DNA of 64,000 nucleotides from Gimesia sp. (GTDB taxonomy: Bacteria > Planctomycetota > Planctomycetia > Planctomycetales > Planctomycetaceae), in NCBI RefSeq assembly GCF_040219335.1, contig NZ_JAVJSQ010000015.1, forward strand, positions 372,001 to 436,000, in the 5' to 3' direction. A program made the position numbers and the translations under genes. The notes under the pieces were generated by a model, which was not told the DNA's origin, did not search any database, and worked only from the letters and a program-made list of their open reading frames with translations. Below, one piece after another: positions 37,244 through 46,593 of this stretch (position 1 is its first letter; every line of letters begins with the position of its first letter).

Positions 37244-39022
37244 ATGTCTGAGGTTCAGGAATTACTCAATACCGCGTTGACGCATCACAATGCAGGGCAA
37301 CTGGATCAGGCAGAAGCTGTCTACCAGCAGTTGCTGGAACAGGATCCCCGTCACTGGGAGCCCCGCTACTACCTGGGAACACTGCAACTGCAGCGGGGGC
37401 AACTCGATCTGAGTATTCAGAGCTTCCTGAAGGTGATTCAGCTCAATCCGGAACTCCCGGACGCCCATAATAACCTGGGTGTGGCCTATCATGCGATGGG
37501 TAAATGGCAGGAGGCCGGTCAGTCTTTTGAACACGCACTGCGTCTGAATCCCCATTATGAACGGGCCTATTATAACCTGGGCAGCCTGTTTGAGAGCCGC
37601 GGGCTGTTGGACGAGGCGGCTAAATGTTTCCGGAAATCATACGAAAACAGCGGTAGCCCCGAGACCTATGAGAAACTGGCCGACCTGTTAAAAGTGGCAC
37701 GCCGTTTTGCGGAAGCGGAAGTGATCTACCGGGAACTGTTAGAGCAGACACCCGGGGATTTCAATCGCTCCATGAAGCTGGCCTATGTGCTGGTGCTGCA
37801 GCGTCATTACCCCGAGGCGGTGGAACTCTATGAGGCGATGCTGGAGTCTCACCCCGGTCATTACCAGATTCTGGTGAGCCTGAGTTACGTGCTGGAATGC
37901 ATGGGGAATATCTCGGCGGCGATCCAGACTGCGGAGCGTTCCATTGAGGCGGCCTCCGATCAGCCCGAGGGATATAACAACCTGGGGAACGCGTTGCGGC
38001 TGGCGCATCGCTTCGATGAATCCTGTGTGAACTTTGAGAAAGCATTAGAACTGCAGCCTCATTTTCCGATTGCGGAATTCAATCTGGCGACCACCCGCAT
38101 GCTGACAGGCGATTTGCAGGCTGGCTGGGAGGGGTATGAACGTCGGTCCGAGATCGATGCATCAACGCGAATGAGTTATCCTGGACCCGCTTGGCAGGGA
38201 GAACCGCTGGAAGGGAAATCGATCTGCCTGTGGTGCGAACAGGGCTTCGGCGACACTTTGATGTTTATTCGTTTTGCCAGCGAATTAAAACGTCGCGGGG
38301 CAGGACGGGTACTGGTACTCATTCAGCCGGAACTGGCTGGTCTGTTAAAGAGCGTTGAGGAGATTGATGAACTGCTGGTTCCCGGAGATCCGGTTGTCGA
38401 ATGTGACTATCAGTGCTCCCTGTTGAGTGTGCCTCGTTTTCTGGAAACCAGCCTGGAGACGATTCCCGGCGAGGTGCCTCTCTTTCAACCTGCCGCGGAT
38501 CGGACGGCACACTGGGGCGAAGTGCTCTCAGCGTTGGAAGGCAAAAAAGTGGGTTTGAACTGGAGCGGGAATCTGCAGTTTCCCCGGGATGAATTCCGCT
38601 CGATTCCACTGGAGCAGCTCTCGCCTCTGCTGGATGTGACTGGCGTACAGTTTGTGAGCGTGCAGCAGGTGAATGGCTTAGACCAGCTGGCGTCATTTGA
38701 AGCGGCCGGAAAACTCTGGCAACCAGGTCCGGAGTACCAGGCGGAGGTTGGCGATTTCACTGAAGCGGCTGCTTTGATGAAAAATCTGGATCTGATGATT
38801 ACCACCGATACGGCCTGTGCCCATCTGGCGGGAGGTCTGGGTGTACCGGTCTGGATTCTGGTCTCGCGTCTTCCTGAGTGGCGCTGGTTGCTGGATCGGA
38901 GTGACAGTCCCTGGTATCCGACGGCGCGTCTCTTTCGGCAGGCGGAACTGGGCGAATGGGGGCCCGTGGTTGAGGACGTGAAAGCGGTACTTGGACAAAA
39001 GTCCAGTCAAGAGGCTTCCTGA
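37244..39022 (+). CDS. TPR protein with GT9-like glycosyltransferase C-terminal domain
   Basis: Residues 1-290 hold about eight tetratricopeptide repeats (ALTHHNAGQLDQAEAVYQQLLEQDP and similar). Residues 310-590 resemble a glycosyltransferase family 9/41-type domain: ICLWCEQGFGDTLMFIRFASELKRRG, VGLNWSGNLQFPRDEFRS, and MITTDTACAHLAGGLGVPVWIL near the end. This TPR-plus-transferase layout recalls O-GlcNAc-transferase-like or LPS-heptosyltransferase-like proteins. It could glycosylate protein or envelope sugars; the acceptor is unknown. It is a single gene, divergent from the epimerase. Confidence 0.85.
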   Translation: MSEVQELLNTALTHHNAGQLDQAEAVYQQLLEQDPRHWEPRYYLGTLQLQRGQLDLSIQSFLKVIQLNPELPDAHNNLGVAYHAMGKWQEAGQSFEHALRLNPHYERAYYNLGSLFESRGLLDEAAKCFRKSYENSGSPETYEKLADLLKVARRFAEAEVIYRELLEQTPGDFNRSMKLAYVLVLQRHYPEAVELYEAMLESHPGHYQILVSLSYVLECMGNISAAIQTAERSIEAASDQPEGYNNLGNALRLAHRFDESCVNFEKALELQPHFPIAEFNLATTRMLTGDLQAGWEGYERRSEIDASTRMSYPGPAWQGEPLEGKSICLWCEQGFGDTLMFIRFASELKRRGAGRVLVLIQPELAGLLKSVEEIDELLVPGDPVVECDYQCSLLSVPRFLETSLETIPGEVPLFQPAADRTAHWGEVLSALEGKKVGLNWSGNLQFPRDEFRSIPLEQLSPLLDVTGVQFVSVQQVNGLDQLASFEAAGKLWQPGPEYQAEVGDFTEAAALMKNLDLMITTDTACAHLAGGLGVPVWILVSRLPEWRWLLDRSDSPWYPTARLFRQAELGEWGPVVEDVKAVLGQKSSQEAS

Positions 39023-39372
39023 TTTCCAGTGAAAATGCAAAATGAGTGATCCGCCTCATCTCGTCTGGGATGAACGTTTTCTCACGTCGTAACCTCATAT
39101 GCGACTGGCGTCTTTGCCGATTAGAGAAGCAGGCGTCTCAAGTCCGGTTATGCGGCCTGGACCCGATTGCAGGGAAAACAGAGGCTTTCGGGCTGTGTTG
39201 TTCTGCTGGAACAATTTGACCAGAAATTCTTTGCAGGCTAGATTTCTGGTATCTCTCTCCCTGAAACCCCGTCAGGCATGTTTCAACGAATGCAATTCTC
39301 CCGACATGACTGAAATCAATTCAAAATATTCCGGGCCGTACAGCTCTGGAGTCCTTTCTGATACGTTTAGCG
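39023..39372. other. Intergenic region with a long inverted repeat
   Basis: This 350-base gap has no supported gene; a 93-codon frame has atypical composition. ACCAGAAAT (39219-39227) and ATTTCTGGT (39242-39250) form a perfect 9-bp inverted repeat with a 14-base loop. It may be an operator or mRNA stem. Confidence 0.4.
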
Positions 39373-39903
39373 ATGAGTAAATCAATGCGAGATATGATCA
39401 AGGTGCCTGCGAGAGAACCTGTCTCATCCCCTCAGATCGAGGATGCGATCCGTGAACTCAGTCCGGACAAGCGAACGGCGTTTCTGCAGGAGACTCAGAA
39501 GTTTCCCTGTCTGCGACGGATTCCCGAGTTGAACAAGCTGGCGGATTCGATTGTCGCCAGCTGGAACCTGGAACCGTTTTCCTTGAGCAGTCGCCGATGG
39601 CATCGGATTCCCTGCGAGCGTCAGATCGGTCTGGCCTTCTTCGACCCGAAGACCAAATCGCTGAGTTCGGAACTGACCATCGTCGAGTGCCGGAATCTCT
39701 CGATCGAAGGCATCTCCTTCTTTCACGATATGCCGATTCTGTCACGCGAGGTCGCGATCACATTCGACGTGGAACAGACAGAGCGGGAGTTTATCGTGGT
39801 CAGTCTGGCCTGGAGTCGATTTTCTAAAGCGCATCTGTTCCAGAGTGGTGGGCGATTTCTGTACCAGATCGGCATGGATGCGAGTCTGTCTGAGACAGGC
39901 TGA
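39373..39903 (+). CDS. PilZ-like protein, divergent
   Basis: The 176-residue product has a helical N-terminal part (about 20-60), then a beta-rich region. SSRRWHRIPCERQIGLAFFD and RNLSIEGISFFHD resemble the RxxxR and (D/N)xSxxG motifs by which PilZ domains bind cyclic di-GMP. The first motif reads RRWHRIPC and the second NLSIEG, so key residues are only partly conserved. The call is tentative. The gene is convergent with the SirB1-like gene, 3 bases apart. Confidence 0.55.
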   Translation: MSKSMRDMIKVPAREPVSSPQIEDAIRELSPDKRTAFLQETQKFPCLRRIPELNKLADSIVASWNLEPFSLSSRRWHRIPCERQIGLAFFDPKTKSLSSELTIVECRNLSIEGISFFHDMPILSREVAITFDVEQTEREFIVVSLAWSRFSKAHLFQSGGRFLYQIGMDASLSETG

Positions 39904-39906
39904 GCT

Positions 39907-40752
39907 TCAATTCCACTGCGCCAGTTCGGCATGCACTTTCTGCAGTATGAGCTGGAGGTCATCCTGTTCGGATTCGGGACAGCTTTTGAGGCAGTTTTCC
40001 AGTAGTTCGACGGAGAGGCCGAGTTTCTGCGTTTTGAAACTGAGTGCAGCCAGCTCCTTCTTATGTGTACTGGAGAGTGGGTGCAAGGCACACAGTCGTC
40101 GCTGCACATTCCAGGCACGTGCGAAATCCTGACGCTCTTCATGAATGCGTTTCAGGTTCATCAGCATACGAATGATGATTTCCCGATGGGTAGCCGGCTG
40201 TAACAGGCGTTTTAAAACACTCCGGGGGAATTCTCCGAGTTCGCCCAGTCGGTTCAGACATTCTTCCTCGCTGTAGATCGTCCCTTTCGAGTAGGGATCG
40301 ATAAACAGGGGGCCATCCTGTGCATCGTAGCGAACCAGGAACTGCAGCGGGGCGGCGACACCGTGAATGTCGATGCCCAGTTCTTTGCCGACTGCCATGT
40401 AAATCAGGGAGAGCGAAATCGGCAGTCCCTGGCGGCTTTCGATGACGTGATTCAGGTAGCTGCCTTCCGCCTGATGATAGCAGATGGTATCTCCCCCCAG
40501 TCCGTGCTGACCGGCTAGGCACTGGACAAGGCATTGCACCAGTGCGCGGTCATCTTCCGCGAGGGCGACGCGGCCCGAAAGTTCGCAGGCGCGCTGGCGG
40601 ACCCAGATCAGAACGTGTTCAAAGACGAGGTCTGGTTGATCATCGCGGGCCAGCTCGAGTGCGGCTTTAGTGAGATCAATCTGCTTGTCGTGGTGCAGGA
40701 GCCGGGAAAATTCGGGATCCTGTTTGAACTGAAATATTTGCTTAAGGTCCAT
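39907..40752 (-). CDS. SirB1-family (transglutaminase-like plus TPR) protein
   Basis: The 281-residue protein resembles the SirB1/UPF0162 family. A transglutaminase-like fold spans about 60-190 (ICYHQAEGSYLNHVIESRQGLPISLSLIYMAVGKELGI, quoted in part; HGVAAPLQFLVRYD; LFIDPYSKG). A TPR-like helical tail spans about 200-280 (ALHPLSSTHKKELAALSF). No catalytic cysteine-histidine-aspartate triad is clear: the asparagine/histidine positions are present but the nucleophile is not obvious. Members are of unknown function. Confidence 0.8.
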   Translation of the reverse strand: MDLKQIFQFKQDPEFSRLLHHDKQIDLTKAALELARDDQPDLVFEHVLIWVRQRACELSGRVALAEDDRALVQCLVQCLAGQHGLGGDTICYHQAEGSYLNHVIESRQGLPISLSLIYMAVGKELGIDIHGVAAPLQFLVRYDAQDGPLFIDPYSKGTIYSEEECLNRLGELGEFPRSVLKRLLQPATHREIIIRMLMNLKRIHEERQDFARAWNVQRRLCALHPLSSTHKKELAALSFKTQKLGLSVELLENCLKSCPESEQDDLQLILQKVHAELAQWN

Positions 40753-41068
40753 CAGAGACGAACTTTGTCAGGAGGAACGGGCAGGATTCGGGAAAGAGTC
40801 AGTTGCAGACGGGGAGGACATCTGCCGTGGAACTTATTTTTAACCGATGATCGCGGCTTCGATCAATGCCACTTTTTTGCTTCAGCGAAAAACGGGGATG
40901 GTTTGTAAAAAAGACAAGCTCCCGGGGACGGAGTCGGTCTCCCGGGCTGATCAGTCAAAATAACAGACATACAGCGTCCTGCTTTGATTGACGCTCGCGG
41001 GGCGAGTCGACACAATGAGCAGGACCCTGTAACTGATTCCCTGATTTGTGAGAAAAGTCTGAGATACA
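40753..41068. other. Divergent region upstream of tyrS
   Basis: This 316-base gap carries a GC-rich hairpin (CCCGGG at 40921-40926 and 40941-40946, with AGC/GCT flanks) and several A or T runs. Leftward the hairpin is followed by T-rich sequence, so it might terminate a short leftward transcript. A T-box antiterminator motif, as found before many tyrS genes in Firmicutes, is not present. No credible ORF is seen. Confidence 0.4.
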
Positions 41069-42292
41069 ATGCAATTTTTGCCTGTGGAAGAGCAACTGGC
41101 TATTATCGGCCGTGGTGTGGAGAAGATCGTTCCCGAACAGGAACTGGCAGAAAAACTGAAATGGAGCCGCGAGACCGGCACGCCTTTACGGATTAAATAC
41201 GGAATCGATCCGACAGGGATTGACCTCCATTTAGGTCACACGGTGCCGATGCGGAAGATGCGTCAGTTTCAGGAGTTGGGACACCAGGCGGTGATCATCA
41301 TCGGAAATTACACGGCGCTGGTAGGGGATCCCTCCGGGCGTGATGAAACCCGGGCCCGTCTGACAGCCGAGCAGGTCGAAACGAACGCCACTGATTACTT
41401 GAACCAGGTGGGGAAGGTGATCGACCTGGACAATGCCGAAGTCGTCCGGAACGGGGACTGGTTCAGCAAGATGAACTTCGCGGACATCTTGGAACTGTGC
41501 AGCAAAGTGACAGTGGCCCAGTTGCTGACGCGCGACGACTTTTCGAAGCGTTATAAGGAAGAGGCGGCGATTTATCTGCACGAGTGCCTGTATCCGATTA
41601 TGCAGGCCTGGGATTCAGTCGAGATTAAAGCAGACGTCGAGTTGGGAGGAACGGAGCAGCTGTATTCGTTCATGCTGGCGCGGGACCTGCAGAAAGACCA
41701 GGGACTCCGACAACAGGTCAGCGTGATGTCGCCGATTCTGGTGGGCACCGATGGCGTGCGTCGAATGGGGAAAAGCCTGGGGAACTACATCGGGATCAGC
41801 GAAGCCCCGTATGAGATGATGAAAAAATTCATGCAGCTCTCAGACGACAGCATGCAGATGTTCTTTGAGCTGCTGACAGATTTCCCGCTGGATGAAGTAA
41901 AGACGATTCTGGAGGGGCATCCCAAGGAAGCCAAGGTCAAGCTGGCTAAAACCATTATCACCGAATACCACGACGCGGCTGCAGCAGATGATGCCGCCGA
42001 ACGCTGGCAGCGGGAGATTGGCTCTGGCGGAATGCCTTCCGATATTCCCGTAGTACAGATTTCGAAATCCGATCTGAACGAGGACGGAACTCTGGCGGCA
42101 GCGAACCTGCTGAAGGTGACCGGCCTGTGTGGTTCAACCAGCGATGCTCGACGTTCGATCCAGCAGGGAGGTGCCAAAATGGGGGCCGAGAAGGACCGGA
42201 TTGAATCACATGATCAGGCGATTCCCGTGGAGTCGGGTCTGCTGTTATGGGTGGGCAAGAAACGATTCTGCCAGGTGGATCTGGTCGATTAA
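41069..42292 (+). CDS. tyrS: Tyrosyl-tRNA synthetase
   Basis: This class I synthetase is 407 residues. It shows KYGIDPTGIDLHLGHTVPMRK, containing the HIGH variant HLGH, and LGGTEQLYSFMLARDLQ in the tyrosine pocket. The KMSKS loop is RRMGKSLGN, where the usual lysine and serine positions are Arg and Gly. The C-terminal S4-like domain ends LWVGKKRFCQVDLVD. The length matches the longer (TyrRS type 2) bacterial form. It is a single gene preceded by a 316-base gap. Confidence 0.95.
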   Translation: MQFLPVEEQLAIIGRGVEKIVPEQELAEKLKWSRETGTPLRIKYGIDPTGIDLHLGHTVPMRKMRQFQELGHQAVIIIGNYTALVGDPSGRDETRARLTAEQVETNATDYLNQVGKVIDLDNAEVVRNGDWFSKMNFADILELCSKVTVAQLLTRDDFSKRYKEEAAIYLHECLYPIMQAWDSVEIKADVELGGTEQLYSFMLARDLQKDQGLRQQVSVMSPILVGTDGVRRMGKSLGNYIGISEAPYEMMKKFMQLSDDSMQMFFELLTDFPLDEVKTILEGHPKEAKVKLAKTIITEYHDAAAADDAAERWQREIGSGGMPSDIPVVQISKSDLNEDGTLAAANLLKVTGLCGSTSDARRSIQQGGAKMGAEKDRIESHDQAIPVESGLLLWVGKKRFCQVDLVD

Positions 42293-42474
42293 GTCAAGGC
42301 ACTTTGTATTCTCTGTGCGTTTCTATTTGCAATCAGGGGAAATGATTCCGCGCGGATTGCATTCATGAGGAATACTTCGTAAAACGTGGTATTAACGATC
42401 GCGCAGTAGAATCGTGCTTCACCGTAGCGGGTGAAGTATTACATATTTCAAAAGAAACACAGAAAGCAACAGTT

Positions 42475-43551
42475 ATGGCAACAGGATTTGGAATTGTCGG
42501 CTGTGGCATGATTTCGAATTTTCATGCAAAGGCGCTCGAAGAGATTCGGGGTGCCAAGCTGGTCGCCTGTTATGATCAGTTTCCAGCATCAGCTGACAAG
42601 TTTGCAGAAGCGAATGGTTGCACAGCCTATCATGAGCTGGATGAGATGCTGGCCGATCCGGAAGTGGACGTCGTCACCATCTGCACCCCCAGTGGAGCCC
42701 ACATGGATCCGGCGGTCGCTGCGGCAAATGCCGGCAAGCACGTCGTTGTGGAAAAGCCGCTGGAAATCACTCTGAAACGGTGTGATGCGATCATCGACGC
42801 CTGTAAGAAAAACAAAGTTCAACTGGCGACGATCATGCCGTCCCGCTTTGGCGCTGCCAATGTGGAATTGAAGAAGGCCATCGAAAAAGGCCGCTTCGGC
42901 AAGCTGACCCTGGGCGATACCTACGTCAAATGGTGGCGGACACAGGAATATTATGACAGCGGCGGATGGCGCGGTACCTGGAAACTGGACGGCGGCGGCG
43001 CTTACATGAATCAGGCGATTCATAACGTCGACCTGTTGTTCTGGTTCATGGGTGAAGTAGCAGATGTGAACGGGATGACCGGCACCCTGGCTCACGAGCG
43101 GATCGAAGTTGAAGATACCGGCGTGGCTACCATTCGCTTCAAGAATGGTGCCCTGGGTGTGATCGAAGCGACCACCAGTGTTTATCCCGGTCTGCTCAAG
43201 AAGACGGAAATCTCGGGTACCGAGGGAACCGTGATCATTGAGCAGGACGACGTACTGCACTGGGAGTTCTCCAAAGAACAGGCCCGTGATGCGAAGATCC
43301 GTGAGGAGCTGGGTAAGTCGACCGGTAACACCGGCGGTGCCAGCGATCCTTCGGCGATCTCTTACGCCGGGCATATGGAACAGTTGAAAGACTTCATCAA
43401 GTCAATCAAGACCGGCAAAAAGCCACTGGTAGACGGTAACGATGGTCGTAAGAGTGTCGAAATCATTCTGGCGATCTATCAGTCTTCCTGGACCGGCAAA
43501 CAGGTTTCACTGCCTCTGAAGCGGGATCCCCGGATTCCGAAGAACAAGTAA
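42475..43551 (+). CDS. Gfo/Idh/MocA-family oxidoreductase
   Basis: The 358-residue protein begins with GFGIVGCGMISNFHAKAL, a Rossmann motif, and has VVTICTPSGAHMD and the canonical HVVVEKPLEITL, so the catalytic EKP lysine is kept, unlike in the family member at 29799. GGGAYMNQAIHNVDLLFWFMGEV forms the sugar-binding motif. C-terminal beta sheet segments such as GVIEATTSVYPGLLKK follow. The substrate is likely a sugar or inositol. A strong terminator follows at 43572. Confidence 0.92.
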   Translation: MATGFGIVGCGMISNFHAKALEEIRGAKLVACYDQFPASADKFAEANGCTAYHELDEMLADPEVDVVTICTPSGAHMDPAVAAANAGKHVVVEKPLEITLKRCDAIIDACKKNKVQLATIMPSRFGAANVELKKAIEKGRFGKLTLGDTYVKWWRTQEYYDSGGWRGTWKLDGGGAYMNQAIHNVDLLFWFMGEVADVNGMTGTLAHERIEVEDTGVATIRFKNGALGVIEATTSVYPGLLKKTEISGTEGTVIIEQDDVLHWEFSKEQARDAKIREELGKSTGNTGGASDPSAISYAGHMEQLKDFIKSIKTGKKPLVDGNDGRKSVEIILAIYQSSWTGKQVSLPLKRDPRIPKNK

Positions 43552-43571
43552 ATCTGGAACGGATGCCAATT

Positions 43572-43612
43572 AAAGCAGGACGGGTTAAGGAGAGCCCGTC
43601 CTGCTTTTTTTA
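43572..43612 (+). terminator. Intrinsic terminator after the oxidoreductase gene
   Basis: AAGCAGGACGGG (43573-43584) pairs with CCCGTCCTGCTT (43595-43606), and a T7 run follows. Confidence 0.93.
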
Positions 43613-43627
43613 CGGACTGTGTGTGAT

Positions 43628-44260
43628 TCAGTCAGCAGCGGTCTCAGCTGTCTGTTGGCGGTAGATGCGGATGAGCATCATGAAGCAGAGGAAGTCGTAG
43701 ACGGTGTGTGTGGTGATCGGGATCAGCAGGTTCTGAGGCGTGAAGAGGATCAGCAGCAGGCTGAGGTAGACGCCCATCAGCGATGCGACGATGACATAGA
43801 CGCGGGTGACCGAGTGTAGAATGCCGAAAAGCAGATTGGTGAAGATGATGGCATAGATCACACCAAACTGGTTGGACCAGGATTGCAGAACCCCGCGAAA
43901 GAGCAGTTCTTCTCCCAGGCCGATGAAGATGCAGAGGATGAACACTTCCAGCACAGACGCCTTGTCAATGCGGGGGCCGATTTCGTCGAGCAGAAACTGA
44001 TTGATCTTATGAAATGCCTGGAAGGGGAGTTTCATCGTGAGCAGAAAGAATCCGAACATAGGCAGCGCAGCGAGCGTGCCGATGATGAGTGCCGACCAGC
44101 TCCAGTTCAGATTCGCCAGCGGGTTGATATCCAGAGCCCAGCCAAATCCGAAAGCAGCGAGGATGATGCCGATGGAGAACAGGGAGCCGCCCAGAATTAA
44201 AAGTTGCTGATCCTGGGGTGGATTGTCATCCAGTTCTTGTTCGTCGTCCGGGTTCGACAT
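43628..44260 (-). CDS. CPBP-family intramembrane metalloprotease
   Basis: The protein has about seven transmembrane helices over 210 residues. The catalytic glutamate pair is in LGEELLFRGVL (EExxxR). A second His motif is ILHSVTR, and HTVYDFLCF is the third. These are the CAAX-protease/bacteriocin-processing (CPBP, Abi) signatures. Substrates range from prenylated proteins to bacteriocin peptides and are unknown here. A GTG 15 bases upstream (44275) is possible. It is convergent with the oxidoreductase gene and diverges from mreB. Confidence 0.85.
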   Translation of the reverse strand: MSNPDDEQELDDNPPQDQQLLILGGSLFSIGIILAAFGFGWALDINPLANLNWSWSALIIGTLAALPMFGFFLLTMKLPFQAFHKINQFLLDEIGPRIDKASVLEVFILCIFIGLGEELLFRGVLQSWSNQFGVIYAIIFTNLLFGILHSVTRVYVIVASLMGVYLSLLLILFTPQNLLIPITTHTVYDFLCFMMLIRIYRQQTAETAAD

Positions 44261-44545
44261 CGGGCAGGGGTTCACTCTCTAAGTTCAAGGATAATGGGAT
44301 TATAGCGGTGCCGGGGGGGAATCCAACTCCCGAAATGCTATCCAGGATTGCCAGGTTTTCCTGTTTTAAAGGCGATGTATTAGTTTCAAAACTGCATCTT
44401 GCAGAAACTCACCATCTCGAATACATTTTCCCAATCTTAACAGGATGTTATGTGAATCACAGGCGTCTCGTCGGTTGATCGATGAGATTGTCGACTGTTT
44501 CTTATCCACTCAGTTCTTCTTTTTCCATGAAGCGGTAGTGCAAGG

Positions 44546-45595
44546 ATGCTGCACCGTTTACGTCAATGGCTCTGTCCTGATTTGGCGATCGATCTGGGAA
44601 CGGCGAATACACTCGTTGCGATCCAGGGCGAGGGGATTGCGCTGGACGAACCCTCGGTAGTGGCGTTGCATAAAGGCAGCCGCAAGATTCTGGGCAAAGG
44701 AACCGCAGTCGGAAAGCTGGCCAAGCAGATGCTGGGGCGCACGCCGGACAGCATCATCGCGGTACGACCTCTGAAGGACGGTGTGATCACCGACTTCGAA
44801 CTCTGCGAGTCGATGTTGCGGTATTTCATACTCAAGGCCCGTCATCATTCGCGTGGTTTGCGACCGCGGGTTGTGATTGCAGTGCCGGGCAGTATCACGC
44901 CGGTCGAAAGGCGCGCCGTGTTCAACAGTGCCGAACGAGCAGGCGCCGGCCGGGTCTATCTGATTGAAGAATCCAAGGCGGCGGGCATTGGTGCCGGGCT
45001 GCCGATCTCTGAACCGATGGCGAGCATGGTTTGTGACATTGGTGGCGGGACGAGTGAAGTTGCCATCATGAGTCTGGGCGATACGGTAGTCAGCAATTCG
45101 GTGCGGATTGGCGGCGACAAGTGCGATGAAGCGATCGTGGAATACATGAAGCAGCATTTCTCGTTGCGGATTGGAGTGCAGACCGCAGAGGATCTGAAGC
45201 TGGAACTGGGCAGTGCTTATCCGTTGGAGCAGGAATTGACGGGTGAGGTTAAGGGCCTGGATACGATCAGCAGTATTCCGCGGAAAGCGATTGTGACCAG
45301 TGAAGAATTACGCGATGCGTTGCATGGTCCGCTGGAGTCGATTCTGAACTGTTGTAAACAGACCATCGAACAGTGCAAGCCAGAACTGGTGGCGGATCTC
45401 GCGGATAACGGCATGGTCCTCACGGGCGGTGGTGCTCTGCTGCGGGGACTGGAATATTACATGAGCGAACAGCTGGGGATTCCGGTGCGGGTGGATGAGG
45501 ATCCACTGCGGACCGTGGCCCGCGGAACGGCGATCTGCCTGGAACATCTGAGCCAGTGGCGGCATGCCTTTGATAATGGCGAAGGTGACTTTTAA
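44546..45595 (+). CDS. mreB: Rod-shape-determining protein MreB
   Basis: MreB is the bacterial actin homologue that guides cell-wall elongation. The 349-residue product has the phosphate-binding LAIDLGTANT (about 13-22), VAVRPLKDGVITDFE-like sequence (IAVRPLKDGVITDFE), MVCDIGGGTSEVAIMSLG, and the adenine-site MVLTGGGALLRGLE. The length is as expected. It leads mreB-mreC-mreD-mrdA. The region before its start has no strong Shine-Dalgarno sequence. Confidence 0.95.
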   Translation: MLHRLRQWLCPDLAIDLGTANTLVAIQGEGIALDEPSVVALHKGSRKILGKGTAVGKLAKQMLGRTPDSIIAVRPLKDGVITDFELCESMLRYFILKARHHSRGLRPRVVIAVPGSITPVERRAVFNSAERAGAGRVYLIEESKAAGIGAGLPISEPMASMVCDIGGGTSEVAIMSLGDTVVSNSVRIGGDKCDEAIVEYMKQHFSLRIGVQTAEDLKLELGSAYPLEQELTGEVKGLDTISSIPRKAIVTSEELRDALHGPLESILNCCKQTIEQCKPELVADLADNGMVLTGGGALLRGLEYYMSEQLGIPVRVDEDPLRTVARGTAICLEHLSQWRHAFDNGEGDF

Positions 45596-45613
45596 AAGGA
45601 CGGGCCCGGATCG

Positions 45614-46579
45614 ATGAAACGCGAATCCCGATCAGCAGAGATCAAGCTGGTACTCCTGGCGGTGACCATCGGGGTTGGTCTGTACGTTGTTCCGCAGGAG
45701 TACTCCAGCCGTCTGTCGAACCTGGTGCGGGATGCGGTGCGTCCCGGATTGTCGCTGGTACAGACTTTGAAAAAACGGGATGTCCCGGAAGTCAAAACGA
45801 ATGTACCTGATGGTCGAGTGGAACAACTGGAACGCGAACTCGCGGCAGTGGAAGAAGAGAACCGTCGACTCGCGCTGGAACGGCTGCGGCTGGCTGAGGA
45901 ACTGGCTCAACTCAGGCGTACGGGGGCTCCCGATTACGACACCCATCAGAGTGACCGTTTGCTGGTTCCCGATCTGATTGAGGCCAACGTTCTGGGAGAA
46001 GCATCGATTGCACTCCTGAGAGAAGGACGGTTGTTGAATCAGGGCGGTGCGCAGGGCGTATTTGAATCTTCGTTTGTGCTGCAGTCGGATCTGCCTGTGA
46101 TCGATCAGGGAACGGCGCAGGGTGTGAAAGCAGGCTACTCGCTTTATGCGGGACAGGCGGTGATTGGCAAGATCAGCGAAGTCGGCAAGTGGACGAGTAC
46201 GCTGATTCCGATTACATCGGTGAACTATCGTGGCTCAGCCCGGATTGCCCGTAAGACCGAACAGGGGCTGCAACTGGGGACAGATGGGATCCTGGTGGGA
46301 CGCGGTGAAGGAAAATGTGAACTGTTACAGATCCCGCCGACCGAATCGATCCAGGTGGGGCAGGAAGTCTACACGGGGGAAGTCGATCGTGAACTTCCCC
46401 TGAGCATGCAGTCGACGCTGGGGCAGCCGATGTATTACGGGCGGGTGATCGAAGCCGAGCTTCCCCGCGGGGCACCATACTGGAAGATCGTTGTGGAACC
46501 GGCGGTAAAGCTGTCTGAAGTGCACCAGGTGAGTGTGCTGCGACAGATTATCAATCCGCGACGGCTGCTGGCGAACTGA
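45614..46579 (+). CDS. mreC: Rod-shape-determining protein MreC
   Basis: MreC spans the membrane and scaffolds the elongation machinery. The 321-residue product has one N-terminal helix (LVLLAVTIGVGLYVVP). A coiled coil at about 72-105 reads VEQLERELAAVEEENRRLALERL (quoted in part). The beta-rich MreC domain includes SLYAGQAVIGKISEVGKWTSTLIPIT. It lies 18 bases after mreB and 14 before mreD. Confidence 0.9.
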   Translation: MKRESRSAEIKLVLLAVTIGVGLYVVPQEYSSRLSNLVRDAVRPGLSLVQTLKKRDVPEVKTNVPDGRVEQLERELAAVEEENRRLALERLRLAEELAQLRRTGAPDYDTHQSDRLLVPDLIEANVLGEASIALLREGRLLNQGGAQGVFESSFVLQSDLPVIDQGTAQGVKAGYSLYAGQAVIGKISEVGKWTSTLIPITSVNYRGSARIARKTEQGLQLGTDGILVGRGEGKCELLQIPPTESIQVGQEVYTGEVDRELPLSMQSTLGQPMYYGRVIEAELPRGAPYWKIVVEPAVKLSEVHQVSVLRQIINPRRLLAN

Positions 46580-46593
46580 GAAAGGAATCGACG

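Noticed and set aside
40753-41068. T-box leader before tyrS
   Set aside because: The conserved antiterminator motif AGGGTGGNACCGCG is absent and the hairpin does not end in a T run in the tyrS direction.
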